Shown: positions 1-6,139 of the stretch, in pieces
Layout of the letters: each line of letters opens with the position of its first letter
Position numbering within the stretch: position 1 is the first letter of the stretch
Assembly (NCBI GenBank): GCA_910578755.1
Contig: CAJTSZ010000054.1
Location: forward strand, 1-14,624
Origin: an uncultured Oscillospiraceae bacterium
GTDB taxonomy: Bacteria; Bacillota; Clostridia; Oscillospirales; Ruminococcaceae
Reading direction: 5' to 3'
Length of the DNA: 14,624 bases
Translations under genes and position numbers: made by a program
Notes under the pieces: generated by a model
The model's database searches: none
Told to the model about the DNA's origin: nothing
What the model saw: the letters and a program-made list of their open reading frames with translations, nothing else

Positions 1-233
1 GTCGTTATTATAGGGATTTTAAATGCCCTTTTTCTTACCCCTTGCGGAGCAGAAAAAGATGGCCAATTATACCACTGCGCGCGTTGCGCTTTGCGGTTAT
101 TATATTTTGATGGTCGGGGAAATATGTTCGCTTTGCTCACTGCCCCATGGTAATTGTACCATTCACACGTTGTGTTCATAGTATAATCGACACAAAATTG
201 GAATTTTGTTTTTACCAAAGGGAGGAACGAAAC
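1..233. other. 5' edge, no supported gene
   Basis: Nothing here is a convincing gene. Frame 1 is open from base 1 to a TAA at 151-153, and frame 3 is open to about base 111, so the 3' end of a gene starting left of the window cannot be excluded, but neither short translation resembles a known domain. A weak hairpin (AGGG at 12-15, CCCT at 26-29) runs into five T residues and could be the terminator of an upstream gene. An 8-bp inverted repeat, CTTTTTCT at 28-35 with AGAAAAAG at 51-58, lies beside it. Confidence 0.4.
182..187 (+). promoter_or_regulatory. -10 box (TATAAT) for the 174-aa gene
   Basis: A perfect TATAAT lies 46 nt before the start codon at 234. No good -35 box sits at 17 nt: TTGTAC at 154-159 has a 22-nt spacer and TTCACA at 162-167 has only 14. 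A small dyad, ACAC-GTT-GTGT (165-175), lies between the possible -35 elements and the -10 and could be an operator. The assignment rests mainly on the -10 box and its position. Confidence 0.4.
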
Positions 234-758
234 ATGGAATATACATTAAACTTTGAGTATTCAGACGATGGATTGGTTTTTATAGATAAAGCTTATCTTA
301 CAGAATGGAATGATGATTTATTGTATGAAATGGATATTTTACTGGATCCCCATGGAAAAACCGAATTGATTTGTGATTTTCCCAATGAAGATTGGGTTAC
401 CGTAGTAAGACCAAGGGAAACAAAACAAATACGGGAATTTTGTAACCAAGGAAAAATGGTAGTTTGGCTTTTGGATTGTGCTTTCGAAAAATGTGAAATT
501 GAAGAATGTAAGGAAATTGCGGATTCATATAAGTGGCTGTATCTTCCCACGGGCAAATTATTAGTGGCCTCGGCCAGTGAACTGGTTCAATGCCTCGCCT
601 ATCCGGAATTGGAAATGGAAGAGGAGAAATTTTTTGAATTATCTTTGGAAAGTGGATGGTATGCAATACAAAATGAAGGAATTACTAAAATCATGTATTG
701 CAAGAAAAAACCGCCGGAATCCACGCTTTCAAACATCAAAAATGTTATAGAAAAGTAA
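234..758 (+). CDS. Hypothetical protein, 174 aa
   Basis: This soluble, acidic protein has no signal peptide or membrane segment and I do not recognise its family. The start at 234 is chosen because GGGAGG lies 8 nt upstream; an in-frame start at 147 would add residues with no ribosome site and would overlap the likely promoter. The sequence begins MEYTLNFEYSDDGLVFIDKA and looks like an alternating beta/alpha fold, with a middle section rich in Cys and Glu (WLLDCAFEKCEIEECKEIA) and a motif ELSLESGWYAIQNEGI near residue 145. Its size, acidity and company (an Imm51-like gene and a DUF4303 gene downstream) fit a bacterial immunity protein, but that is inference from context only. Codon use is AT-rich compared with tex or sleB, which would fit recent acquisition. 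Confidence 0.8.
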   Translation: MEYTLNFEYSDDGLVFIDKAYLTEWNDDLLYEMDILLDPHGKTELICDFPNEDWVTVVRPRETKQIREFCNQGKMVVWLLDCAFEKCEIEECKEIADSYKWLYLPTGKLLVASASELVQCLAYPELEMEEEKFFELSLESGWYAIQNEGITKIMYCKKKPPESTLSNIKNVIEK

Positions 759-870
759 CTGGTGGTTTTACAAAACAAACTACCCTGTACAGCAATGCAG
801 ATAGCCCAGGCTGCTTTTGATATGGATTTTTAACAGAAAAAACAAAGTATTAAAGTAAAGAGGAACAAAA

Positions 871-1599
871 ATGGTAAATGAATATAGAAAACAGTTTATT
901 GTGACACAATACGAATGCGACTTTAACAGCTGTTTAAAAGTTGGTGACCTGATGCGCCATGTGCAGCAAATCAGTACCGACCACTGTGATTCTTTGGGAA
1001 TTGATGAAAAGCGATACAGGGAAACCCACACCGCTTTTTTAATGGCAAAGGTTTCTGTAGAACTGTATGAAAAAATACCAGTTCATAGCCAGCTTACTAT
1101 GGTAACAAGGCCCTCCCAGCCGGTGCGCGCGGTTTACCACCGCTATACAAGTATTTATAACCAGGAGGAAAAAGAGGTTGCCGCAGTGGACAGCCGCTGG
1201 ATTTTAGTAGATACCCAAACAAAAAAGATACTGCGCCGTGCCCCAGAAACTTTAAACCTTCCCTTTATGGCCATGCCCTATAAGGAACATGAAATGGAGA
1301 TACAAAAGTGTACAGAGGCTCAAACTGTTGGAAGGGAAAGAGCGACTTATTCCCGTACGGATTTAAACCGGCATATGAACAACACCGTATATGCCGACAT
1401 TTTGTGTGATTACTTGCCCCCCGAATTGTTAGAGCAGCATCGTATTAAAAAGTTGGTGGTAAACTACCACAAGGAAATTCTTCAGGGGGAGGAAGTAGAA
1501 ATTTTACTCCACCAATGGGAGGAAACACCCCTAATATTTTACGGCTGCGGCCAGGCAAGTGAAAAAACTTGCTTTGAGGCGCAAATTACCTTGGAATAG
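871..1599 (+). CDS. Acyl-ACP thioesterase, 242 aa
   Basis: A cytosolic hydrolase of the acyl-ACP thioesterase family (FatA/FatB-like, tandem hotdog folds) that releases free fatty acids from acyl carrier protein, ending chain elongation. The N-terminal hotdog covers about residues 5-130, including the usual central helix region (LMRHVQQISTDH, 27-38) and the SRWILVDTQTKKILRRAPE strand pair (108-126). The second begins near 150 and carries the family signature D164-x-N166-x-H168-x-N170-N171-x-x-Y174 (DLNRHMNNTVYADIL); Asp, Asn and His of this motif are the residues implicated in catalysis in plant homologues. The length of 242 aa is normal for bacterial members. AGAGGA precedes the ATG by 7 nt. 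The gene stands alone with 112 nt before it and about 220 nt after it. Substrate chain length cannot be read from the sequence. Confidence 0.93.
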   Translation: MVNEYRKQFIVTQYECDFNSCLKVGDLMRHVQQISTDHCDSLGIDEKRYRETHTAFLMAKVSVELYEKIPVHSQLTMVTRPSQPVRAVYHRYTSIYNQEEKEVAAVDSRWILVDTQTKKILRRAPETLNLPFMAMPYKEHEMEIQKCTEAQTVGRERATYSRTDLNRHMNNTVYADILCDYLPPELLEQHRIKKLVVNYHKEILQGEEVEILLHQWEETPLIFYGCGQASEKTCFEAQITLE

Positions 1600-1640
1600 T
1601 AGTCAAAAGCAAAGGTTTCATATAAGGGCATTAAGCTTTT

Positions 1641-1666
1641 ACTGAAAGGATTCTTTTTTCAGTTCT
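1641..1666 (+). terminator. Possible weak terminator after the thioesterase
   Basis: ACTGAAA (1641-1647) pairs with TTTCAGT (1657-1663) around a 9-nt loop, and the next bases are TCTT. The stem is AU-rich and the T-tract is poor, so this is only a candidate. A second wobble-containing hairpin (GCTGAA...TTCGGC, about 1716-1734) lies further on. Confidence 0.35.
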
Positions 1667-1818
1667 TAGGTAAAACAAGTACACGCAATAGGTGGTTCCT
1701 TTTAAGAAAAGCGTTGCTGAAATATCACTTCGGCAGCTTCTATAAACTATGGTACGCTATCATCAGTTTAGCAAATCAAAGTTTGCAAATAATATTGAAA
1801 GTTAAGGGGAAATTTGTA

Positions 1819-2001
1819 ATGGAAAAGGTAGGCTTGGTTATCCAAAGTGGCATTGGTTCAATTTTTTTTATATATGGAATTTATGTGTTGCTTTCTAACA
1901 GGAAAAAAGAAAAGCAAACAAGGAATAACTTTGTATTTTCGCTTGTTTATATTTTGGTAGGTATATTTTTATTGGGATTCGTCGTTTACCAAGCTTTATA
2001 A
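1819..2001 (+). CDS. Small two-helix membrane protein, 60 aa
   Basis: A short peptide with two predicted membrane helices: residues 6-25 (LVIQSGIGSIFFIYGIYVLL) and about 39-59 (FVFSLVYILVGIFLLGFVVY), joined by a basic loop (NRKKEKQTRNN). The positive loop between the helices predicts that both termini face outward and the loop inward. I chose the ATG at 1819 because AAGGGG ends 9 nt upstream; a TTG at 1714 in the same frame has no ribosome site. It stands 38 nt before the Imm51-like gene, so the two could share a transcript. Family unknown. Holin-like peptides, toxin peptides and membrane immunity peptides can all look like this, and the sequence does not discriminate between them. Confidence 0.7.
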   Translation: MEKVGLVIQSGIGSIFFIYGIYVLLSNRKKEKQTRNNFVFSLVYILVGIFLLGFVVYQAL

Positions 2002-2039
2002 GGTTTAATTTTATTGGGCGTATAAGAGGATAAAGATAA

Positions 2040-2501
2040 ATGAGAGAGTTTGAACAATATGGCCTACGCAAAGAGGAGGGATGGGAGTGGTTCCCCTGGT
2101 TTCCATGGTGGCCGCCGGAAACCCGCCCGCCATTCAAAATACACGCTACAGCGGAAGATATTGCGCCATTCTTTTTTGTGGAACACCACCCTTATGCCTT
2201 ATCGCTTTTGCTAAAAATCAGTGACCGCTTTAAAGCTGATATATTCTGCAAAATGGGGCTTGAAGGCAGCAGCAAAGACTGGGAAACACTTGTAACAGGT
2301 TTTATCAAAGAGTGGGAAGAGGATAACAGCGGTGTAGATGTATTTCATTTTGACTCGGATGAAGATATTTTTTGCGTATATTCTCAATATATAGATGATA
2401 TCAGCTTGTTCTCCAGGGTGCTCAGAAAGATGTGTGACGATGAGAAAATGATGCGCAAGTATTTTGACCGTGGCCTTCAGGAATTAAACAAGCAGGATTA
2501 A
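2040..2501 (+). CDS. Imm51-like immunity protein, 153 aa
   Basis: The C-terminal part resembles the Imm51 family of polymorphic-toxin immunity proteins: PFFFVEHHPYALSLLL (43-58), GLEGSSKDWETL (73-84; members usually have G-N-G-Y-D-W here) and FHFDSDEDIFCVYS (102-115; usually F-D-x-E-x-x-M-F-C-x-Y-S), followed by a helix ending in a Cys-Asp-Asp stretch. Such proteins bind and block a cognate secreted nuclease or other toxin in the cytosol. The first 32 residues are an odd extension with five Trp and five Pro (EEGWEWFPWFPWWPP). The ATG at 2040 follows AGAGGA by 9 nt. No toxin gene lies nearby, so it would act as an orphan immunity gene, if it acts as one at all. The family call is from memory of the consensus and needs a profile search. 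Confidence 0.8.
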   Translation: MREFEQYGLRKEEGWEWFPWFPWWPPETRPPFKIHATAEDIAPFFFVEHHPYALSLLLKISDRFKADIFCKMGLEGSSKDWETLVTGFIKEWEEDNSGVDVFHFDSDEDIFCVYSQYIDDISLFSRVLRKMCDDEKMMRKYFDRGLQELNKQD

Positions 2502-2845
2502 CCGCCACACTTGCAAAGCAGAATGCCTTAAGCAAATCCAGTTTGCCGGCTGGACGGTATTGTTATTTTGACAAAAAGTTAAGAAAAGGGGCTTTTATCA
2601 ACACAAAGGATAAAAGAAAGAAGGAATATATTGTATAAAATAGGCGAATAAGCAGGAAAAATAATATAGGTTTCTGTCATATTCTAATAAAAATAAGGAA
2701 ATGTGAAAAGAAACACTTGAAAACTTAAAAATAATGTGGTAAACTAAAAAAGCTTTAAGAGGTATATGTTGAATCATTCAAGGTATACTAAAAGCAAAGG
2801 CAATGTTTGAACTGAAAAAAGTCAAAACTTAAATGAAAAAAAGTA
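2502..2845. other. AT-rich intergenic region before the tRNA operon
   Basis: No gene of normal size is seen. The stretch contains an 8-bp perfect hairpin (CTTTTATC 2592-2599 with GATAAAAG 2609-2616, 9-nt loop), a TTGACA at 2568-2573 with no partner -10, a promoter-like pair TTGAAA-17-TAAACT (2717-2745), and a 14-codon reading frame (2766-2810) behind AAGAGG. A 13-bp palindrome, TTGAATCATTCAA (2769-2781), overlaps that small frame. Confidence 0.5.
2717..2745 (+). promoter_or_regulatory. Possible promoter upstream of a mini-ORF
   Basis: TTGAAA (2717-2722), a 17-nt spacer and TAAACT (2740-2745) give a plausible but non-ideal sigma-A promoter. A transcript from it would carry a 14-codon frame and run into the tRNA operon 160 nt later. 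Confidence 0.35.
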
Positions 2846-2874
2846 TTGACAAACCAATGAGAGTATGATATAAT
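2846..2874 (+). promoter_or_regulatory. Consensus sigma-A promoter of the tRNA operon
   Basis: TTGACA (2846-2851), exactly 17 nt, then TATAAT (2869-2874): both boxes match the consensus perfectly. Transcription should begin near 2881, giving a leader of about 24 nt before tRNA-Met. A perfect promoter fits a stable-RNA operon. Confidence 0.92.
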
Positions 2875-2904
2875 AAATCTCGTTCGGTTCAAGAAAATAT
2901 AAAT

Positions 2905-2981
2905 GGCGGCATAGCTCAGTTGGCTAGAGCATTCGGTTCATACCCGAAGTGTCGTTGGTTCAAATCCAATTGCCGCTACCA
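2905..2981 (+). tRNA. tRNA-Met (CAT), elongator
   Basis: A full cloverleaf with encoded CCA can be folded by eye: 7-bp acceptor (GGCGGCA with TGCCGCT, first pair G-U), D-arm GCTC/GAGC, anticodon stem TTCGG/CCGAA with loop TTCATAC, and T-arm GTTGG/CCAAT with loop TTCAAAT. The anticodon stem lacks the three G-C pairs of initiator tRNA and the first acceptor pair is not mismatched, so it is not tRNA-fMet. The acceptor ends resemble elongator tRNA-Met of Bacillus (GGCGG...CCGCT) rather than the lysidine-modified tRNA-Ile(CAT). Confidence 0.93.
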
Positions 2982-3018
2982 TTGGTAAAAAGCGTTTTCG
3001 CTTTCTATATAAATGTTC

Positions 3019-3093
3019 GGCCCGTTGGTCAAGCGGTTAAGACACCGCCCTTTCACGGCGGTATCGCGAGTTCGATTCTCGCACGGGTCACCA
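3019..3093 (+). tRNA. tRNA-Glu (TTC)
   Basis: A 75-nt cloverleaf with encoded CCA: acceptor GGCCCGT/ACGGGTC (one G-U pair), D-arm GTC/GAC, anticodon stem CCGCC/GGCGG with loop CTTTCAC and anticodon TTC, and T-arm GCGAG/CTCGC with loop TTCGATT. It follows tRNA-Met by 37 nt and is followed at once by a terminator, so the two form one transcript. Confidence 0.95.
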
Positions 3094-3100
3094 AAGAAAA

Positions 3101-3127
3101 AACCACCTCGTTAGAGGTGGTTTTTTT
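3101..3127 (+). terminator. Rho-independent terminator of the tRNA operon
   Basis: AACCACCTC (3101-3109) pairs with GAGGTGGTT (3114-3122) around the 4-nt loop GTTA, and the T-run continues to 3127. It starts 8 nt after the CCA end of tRNA-Glu. A-rich sequence on the other side would extend the stem with further A-T pairs. Confidence 0.95.
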
Positions 3128-3435
3128 GCGTCTGCTAATAAATTTGGTTTGGCTGCTTTTAAAAGGTCATGTGGAAAAAGGTGAGAAAAGGGCGGAGGGC
3201 AGTTTTAAACAGTGGAAAAAACAGAGGCTTCCTTGTTGAATAAAAAGGCTGGGGAGAAAAAATTTTCAACATCAGAAATATGGAAAAATAACAAAATGGG
3301 TTTCCACAATAAATGGGGGAAAGTTAGCGGTACAAAAGAAAAAAATATTCCACCAAAGGAATGGAAAAACAGTGTGGAAAATGGGATACTGCCCTACAGA
3401 CGGATTTCTGTTCTGTCAGTGCCTGCTAACACGGG
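3128..3435. other. Purine-rich intergenic region with TTTTCCAC-like repeats
   Basis: Open frames here have poor composition and no ribosome sites, so I do not call genes. The stretch carries repeated GTGGAAAA-type words: TGTGGAAAA at 3170-3178 and 3373-3381, AGTGGAAAA at 3211-3219, related ATGGAAAAA copies near 3280 and 3361, and GTTTCCACA around 3300. On the - strand, the two TGTGGAAAA copies read TTTTCCACA, which fits the loose DnaA-box consensus TTWTNCACA. No dnaA or other replication gene is present. Confidence 0.4.
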
Positions 3436-3464
3436 TTGAAGTATATTTGCAGCGGTGGTATACT
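3436..3464 (+). promoter_or_regulatory. Promoter of the DUF4303 gene
   Basis: TTGAAG (3436-3441), 17 nt, TATACT (3459-3464). Each box differs from consensus at one or two positions. Transcription would begin near 3471, leaving a leader of about 37 nt before the ATG at 3508. Confidence 0.75.
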
Positions 3465-3507
3465 GTACTCATGTTAATTTGACAAAAGAAAGGTTGAATA
3501 ATCAGCG

Positions 3508-4119
3508 ATGGAACAATTTTTTTTAGCCCTCCAGCCTGTCATTGAGAACGGGGTACGGCGCGCCATGGAGAAAATTCGCCAGGGAATTGGGAAAGAGCAC
3601 ATCTACAGCGCGGCGCTAGTCACCGATAGTGACTGTATCACGCTTTTTTTAGCAGTGAATACCGAGGAGGCGCTGGCGAAGCGGGACAAGAAGGATCGAA
3701 CACCAAAACGCTTGGCGGATTTGCGGAAGTACTGGCCCAAGGAATTAGTGGACCAGGTGGCAGACGGTTCTTTCAGTTTGAGCCGCTATGTTCCTGACGA
3801 ATGGAGTTACTCTGATGGAACCGACAGCGAACTGAATCAGGTTAGCCAGCAGCTCTACAGCCAGGAGGAAGCCCTCTCTGATTTGGATGATGATACCGAT
3901 GACGTCCATGAGCGATTTCAGGAGCTGCTCCTGGAAACGGCAGCCTGTGCTTTTGAAAAGCTGCGGGCAGAGGCCGTCTTTGGCCCGGAGGTTCTCTGCT
4001 TTGTTTCCATGTCCGATGATGAACGGACACCGGAAATTGAGGATGTTTCCGCCCAACGGCTTAATACCCCGGAACAGTATGAGCAGTTTCAAACCTGGGC
4101 AAAATTTTTCAACGGATAG
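3508..4119 (+). CDS. DUF4303 family protein, 203 aa
   Basis: A soluble acidic protein that fits DUF4303. A helix with the first strand ends in HIYSAALVTDSDCITLFLAVNTEEAL (31-56; the 'nT-eal' element is typical), the central signature is SRYVPDEWSYSD (92-103), and the C-terminal domain ends in helix plus strand with E-x-L-R-A-E-A-V-F-G and a final NTPEQYEQFQTW. A run of Asp at 125-132 is notable. DUF4303 proteins occur in polymorphic-toxin immunity neighbourhoods with SMI1/KNR4-like genes, but their biochemical role is not established. An in-frame stop at 3499-3501 rules out an earlier start; the best ribosome site (AAAGAAAGG, ending 3493) is 14 nt away, which is long. Codons are richer in G and C than in the other left-hand genes, suggesting a separate origin. 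Confidence 0.88.
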   Translation: MEQFFLALQPVIENGVRRAMEKIRQGIGKEHIYSAALVTDSDCITLFLAVNTEEALAKRDKKDRTPKRLADLRKYWPKELVDQVADGSFSLSRYVPDEWSYSDGTDSELNQVSQQLYSQEEALSDLDDDTDDVHERFQELLLETAACAFEKLRAEAVFGPEVLCFVSMSDDERTPEIEDVSAQRLNTPEQYEQFQTWAKFFNG

Positions 4120-4240
4120 GCAGATGGAAAGGGGAACATATAAAAAAACAGGCTTACCCCTGAAAATGTTCTCGTAAAACAGTTTTAGTATCCATTTGCC
4201 TGCTGGAAGGGCAATAAGCGCAGGCTTTCAGTTGCAGAAC

Positions 4241-4285
4241 AAAAAACGGCTTCAACCAGTTTATGGTGCTGAAGCCGCTTTTTTT
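4241..4285. terminator. Bidirectional terminator between convergent genes
   Basis: CGGCTTCA (4247-4254) pairs with TGAAGCCG (4270-4277), with an inner ACC/GGT pair region. Seven T residues follow on the + strand (4279-4285) and six A residues precede (4241-4246), giving U-runs in both directions. It lies between the DUF4303 gene (+) and the 299-aa gene (-), whose 3' ends face each other. Confidence 0.85.
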
Positions 4286-4330
4286 ATGGAATAACCGCAT
4301 GTACAGGCAAGTAAGAACAGGGGGATAGCT

Positions 4331-5230
4331 CTAATAATTTAAATGGAAAACATCTTCCACAAGAACAGGGGGCTGGGCAACGCCGTTTTCATCTATAGGC
4401 AGCTGCTGTGCCGTACAATAATATTCGTACCCCAATGCATCCCGGGCCCGCAAAGCAAAGGTGACTGTAGAAGAAGGGTGTGCGGTAATTTTTATTTTTT
4501 CAAAAAGAAGCATATAGCTGCTCTGCCCTTCTGGAAGGGAGGCGTCAAAATCCTGGGAGAAATAGAAGGTGTGCAGGGTTTGGTCGTCCTCTGTAATTTC
4601 CAGGCGTATCATGTCCAGGTTTTTATCAACCATAGAACCATAAGAATCCAAAACAATATAGCTGCCGGAAAGGAGCAGGGTTTCCCCCTCCTGTTTTACC
4701 ATCAGTTCTGGGGTAAGGTAAAGGTGCTCTGTTAAACAGGCGGAAACATTAGTAATTTCCGATAAAGCCTGAGAAAGGGTTTTTTGCTGGTCGGTAATAA
4801 CCAAGCCTACGTCTATTTTTTCGCAGACAGGCAAGGGGATGGCTGCGGAAAGGGCATTATTGGAAATGTTGGTTTGTACCAGGAAGGTTTCCCCGTCATC
4901 CACAGTAACAGAAAAGGAAACGGCAGAACCGGAGGAATAACTTTTTAGGTTAGCGGAAAGAGTAAGCAGGATTTTACCCCGGGGGGCAGGCTGAAGGGTA
5001 TAGTGAAAGTCCGAAGTCAAGCTGGCTTGCTGGCTTAGGGCGGTTTCCATTTCCTCCCCAACGTCATTGAGGCGGCTTTCAAAAGCATTTTGAGCTTGGG
5101 AAACAGCAACTTCCAAAAGGCTGATTTTATTTAAAATAACCAGGCCCAAAGCCAGGGTGGCAATAAGCTGCAAGGTGCAGAAAAGGGAAACAGCCAAAAG
5201 CGGGCCGGAAATTTTTATTTTTTCATTCAT
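4331..5230 (-). CDS. Membrane-anchored ectodomain protein, 299 aa
   Basis: The N-terminus has one membrane helix (about residues 9-33, PLLAVSLFCTLQLIATLALG) without a clear cleavage site, so it should be an anchor with the rest outside the cell. A short coiled-coil-like helix follows (38-68, rich in Ala, Glu and Gln). The remaining ~230 residues are Ser/Thr-rich and alternate in the manner of beta-sandwich domains, with two probable units: about 73-150 (FHYTLQPAPRGKILLTLSAN) and about 172-290 (LTPELMVKQEGETLLLSGSY). No catalytic motif is seen. AGGA lies about 8 nt before the ATG. It appears to be a single-gene transcript with a promoter at 5326-5354 and a terminator shared with the DUF4303 gene. 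I do not recognise a named family; an extracellular ligand-binding or structural role is a guess. Confidence 0.88.
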   Translation of the reverse strand: MNEKIKISGPLLAVSLFCTLQLIATLALGLVILNKISLLEVAVSQAQNAFESRLNDVGEEMETALSQQASLTSDFHYTLQPAPRGKILLTLSANLKSYSSGSAVSFSVTVDDGETFLVQTNISNNALSAAIPLPVCEKIDVGLVITDQQKTLSQALSEITNVSACLTEHLYLTPELMVKQEGETLLLSGSYIVLDSYGSMVDKNLDMIRLEITEDDQTLHTFYFSQDFDASLPEGQSSYMLLFEKIKITAHPSSTVTFALRARDALGYEYYCTAQQLPIDENGVAQPPVLVEDVFHLNY

Positions 5231-5247
5231 ATTTCAGTTCCTATCTA

Positions 5248-5268
5248 TAAAAAAGGCGGGAAGCGCCT
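5248..5268 (-). promoter_or_regulatory. Terminator-like hairpin in the leader of the 299-aa gene
   Basis: In the transcript, AGGCG (5268-5264) pairs with CGCCT (5258-5254) around CTTCC and runs into T residues (to 5249). It lies inside the ~90-nt leader, about 20 nt before the start codon. The stem is only 5 bp, so premature termination here is possible but unproven. Confidence 0.35.
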
Positions 5269-5325
5269 GTTATTTTGTATGCGGATAAACGCTGTTTTTA
5301 TATTGTTGTAAAAATAAGCACCATT

Positions 5326-5354
5326 ATTATACATGAATTACTTGTAAGAAACAA
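5326..5354 (-). promoter_or_regulatory. Promoter of the 299-aa gene
   Basis: On the - strand, TTGTTT (5354-5349), a 17-nt spacer and a perfect TATAAT (5331-5326). Transcription would start near 5319, about 90 nt upstream of the ATG at 5230. Confidence 0.65.
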
Positions 5355-5391
5355 GGAAAGAAACAATTTTTTGTGAGGTTCTCACTATTCA

Positions 5392-5434
5392 GCGGGTTTT
5401 ACAAGCTTGTTAAAGGCAAACTTGTAAAACCCGC
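5392..5434. terminator. 14-bp perfect stem-loop after the 130-aa gene
   Basis: GCGGGTTTTACAAG (5392-5405) pairs without mismatch with CTTGTAAAACCCGC (5421-5434) around a 15-nt loop. It begins 18 nt beyond the stop of the 130-aa gene on the - strand. There is no U-run on that strand after the stem, but the + strand does have one (ACCTTTTTT). It may therefore act as a transcript 3' end or RNA-stability element rather than a classical terminator. Confidence 0.6.
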
Positions 5435-5452
5435 ACCTTTTTTCAAAACTCC

Positions 5453-5845
5453 TTACCATCGCAATTCACATTTGCCAGTGGCACCCTTAAATTCCCAACG
5501 CAAATAATATCTATTTCTTGCATCTAACTCTATTTTACATACAGGAAACTGCGGGTTTAATTTCATTAACAGTTGCTTTTTCCTGTCCAATAGAATTACT
5601 TCTGCATTCCCTTTTGATAATTGTGCATCCAGAAAGAATTCGTATGTCTTGCTTTCACAAAATTTTCCTGCGTGCTTAACCCAGCCAGTACAGGAATCCA
5701 AAGTTGCTTTATCTGCATTTTTTCCATGACGAAATACAATCATAATTGCAGAAGTTCTTCTCAATACTGCAAAACCTTGACAATATAGTATATATATCAA
5801 AGCAAAAATTACTACGAAAAACGCAATAAATAATGGTATATTCAT
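5453..5845 (-). CDS. Single-pass membrane protein, 130 aa
   Basis: The N-terminal helix (residues 3-22, IPLFIAFFVVIFALIYILYC) is a membrane anchor, followed by a basic stretch (LRRTSAIMIVFRHGKNADKA) and a compact beta-rich domain. That domain has four Cys in the mature part (52, 63, 102, 126) and a strand series DSCTGWVKHAGKF, KTYEFFLDAQLSKGNAEVIL and RNRYYLRWEFKGATGKCELRW. The Cys residues could form disulfides if the domain is outside; a basic flank after the helix argues for the inside. The ribosome site AAGGAG is strong and 9 nt before the ATG, and the promoter is clear. I do not recognise the family. The gene is monocistronic. Confidence 0.85.
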   Translation of the reverse strand: MNIPLFIAFFVVIFALIYILYCQGFAVLRRTSAIMIVFRHGKNADKATLDSCTGWVKHAGKFCESKTYEFFLDAQLSKGNAEVILLDRKKQLLMKLNPQFPVCKIELDARNRYYLRWEFKGATGKCELRW

Positions 5846-5880
5846 ACATTTCGCTCCTTAAATGACAATTTGTTGAGTTG

Positions 5881-5909
5881 AGTATAGCATGCCCAATTTC
5901 CGGTTTCAA
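5881..5909 (-). promoter_or_regulatory. Promoter of the 130-aa gene
   Basis: On the - strand, TTGAAA (5909-5904), a 17-nt spacer, TATACT (5886-5881). Both boxes are one base from consensus. Transcription should start near 5874, about 29 nt before the ATG. Confidence 0.8.
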
Positions 5910-6139
5910 GCTGTAGTTTGTGAAATTGCTGGCGCTGAAGCAATGGAAAACGGGACTAAAGTTGGAATATCCCTCAGTTTAACCAGGGAAAGGCCCCTGC
6001 AAAGGCCGAAGAATGGCAGTTCAGCGGGGTGTTTTGCTGAAAGTAGGCATGGTAAAAATAAATCAAAAAATTTTCATGTATTTTAAATATAAAATGCAGG
6101 TTAAACTATAAGTAAAACTGATTTTATGAGGTGGAATAA

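Noticed and set aside
2949..3239. Open frame across both tRNA genes and the terminator
   Set aside because: It is read through the tRNA-Met and tRNA-Glu genes and their terminator and has no ribosome site.
3170..3381. A chromosomal replication origin at the TTTTCCACA cluster
   Set aside because: There is no dnaA, dnaN or other origin-linked gene and no AT-rich unwinding element arrangement; only the word cluster is reported.
3212..3439. 75-aa Lys/Asn/Trp-rich open frame upstream of the DUF4303 gene
   Set aside because: It starts in repetitive purine-rich DNA with no ribosome site, its composition follows the GGAAAA repeats, and it overlaps the DUF4303 promoter.
5889..6086. 65-aa open frame on the + strand
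   Set aside because: It has no ribosome site and it overlaps the clear - strand promoter of the 130-aa gene.
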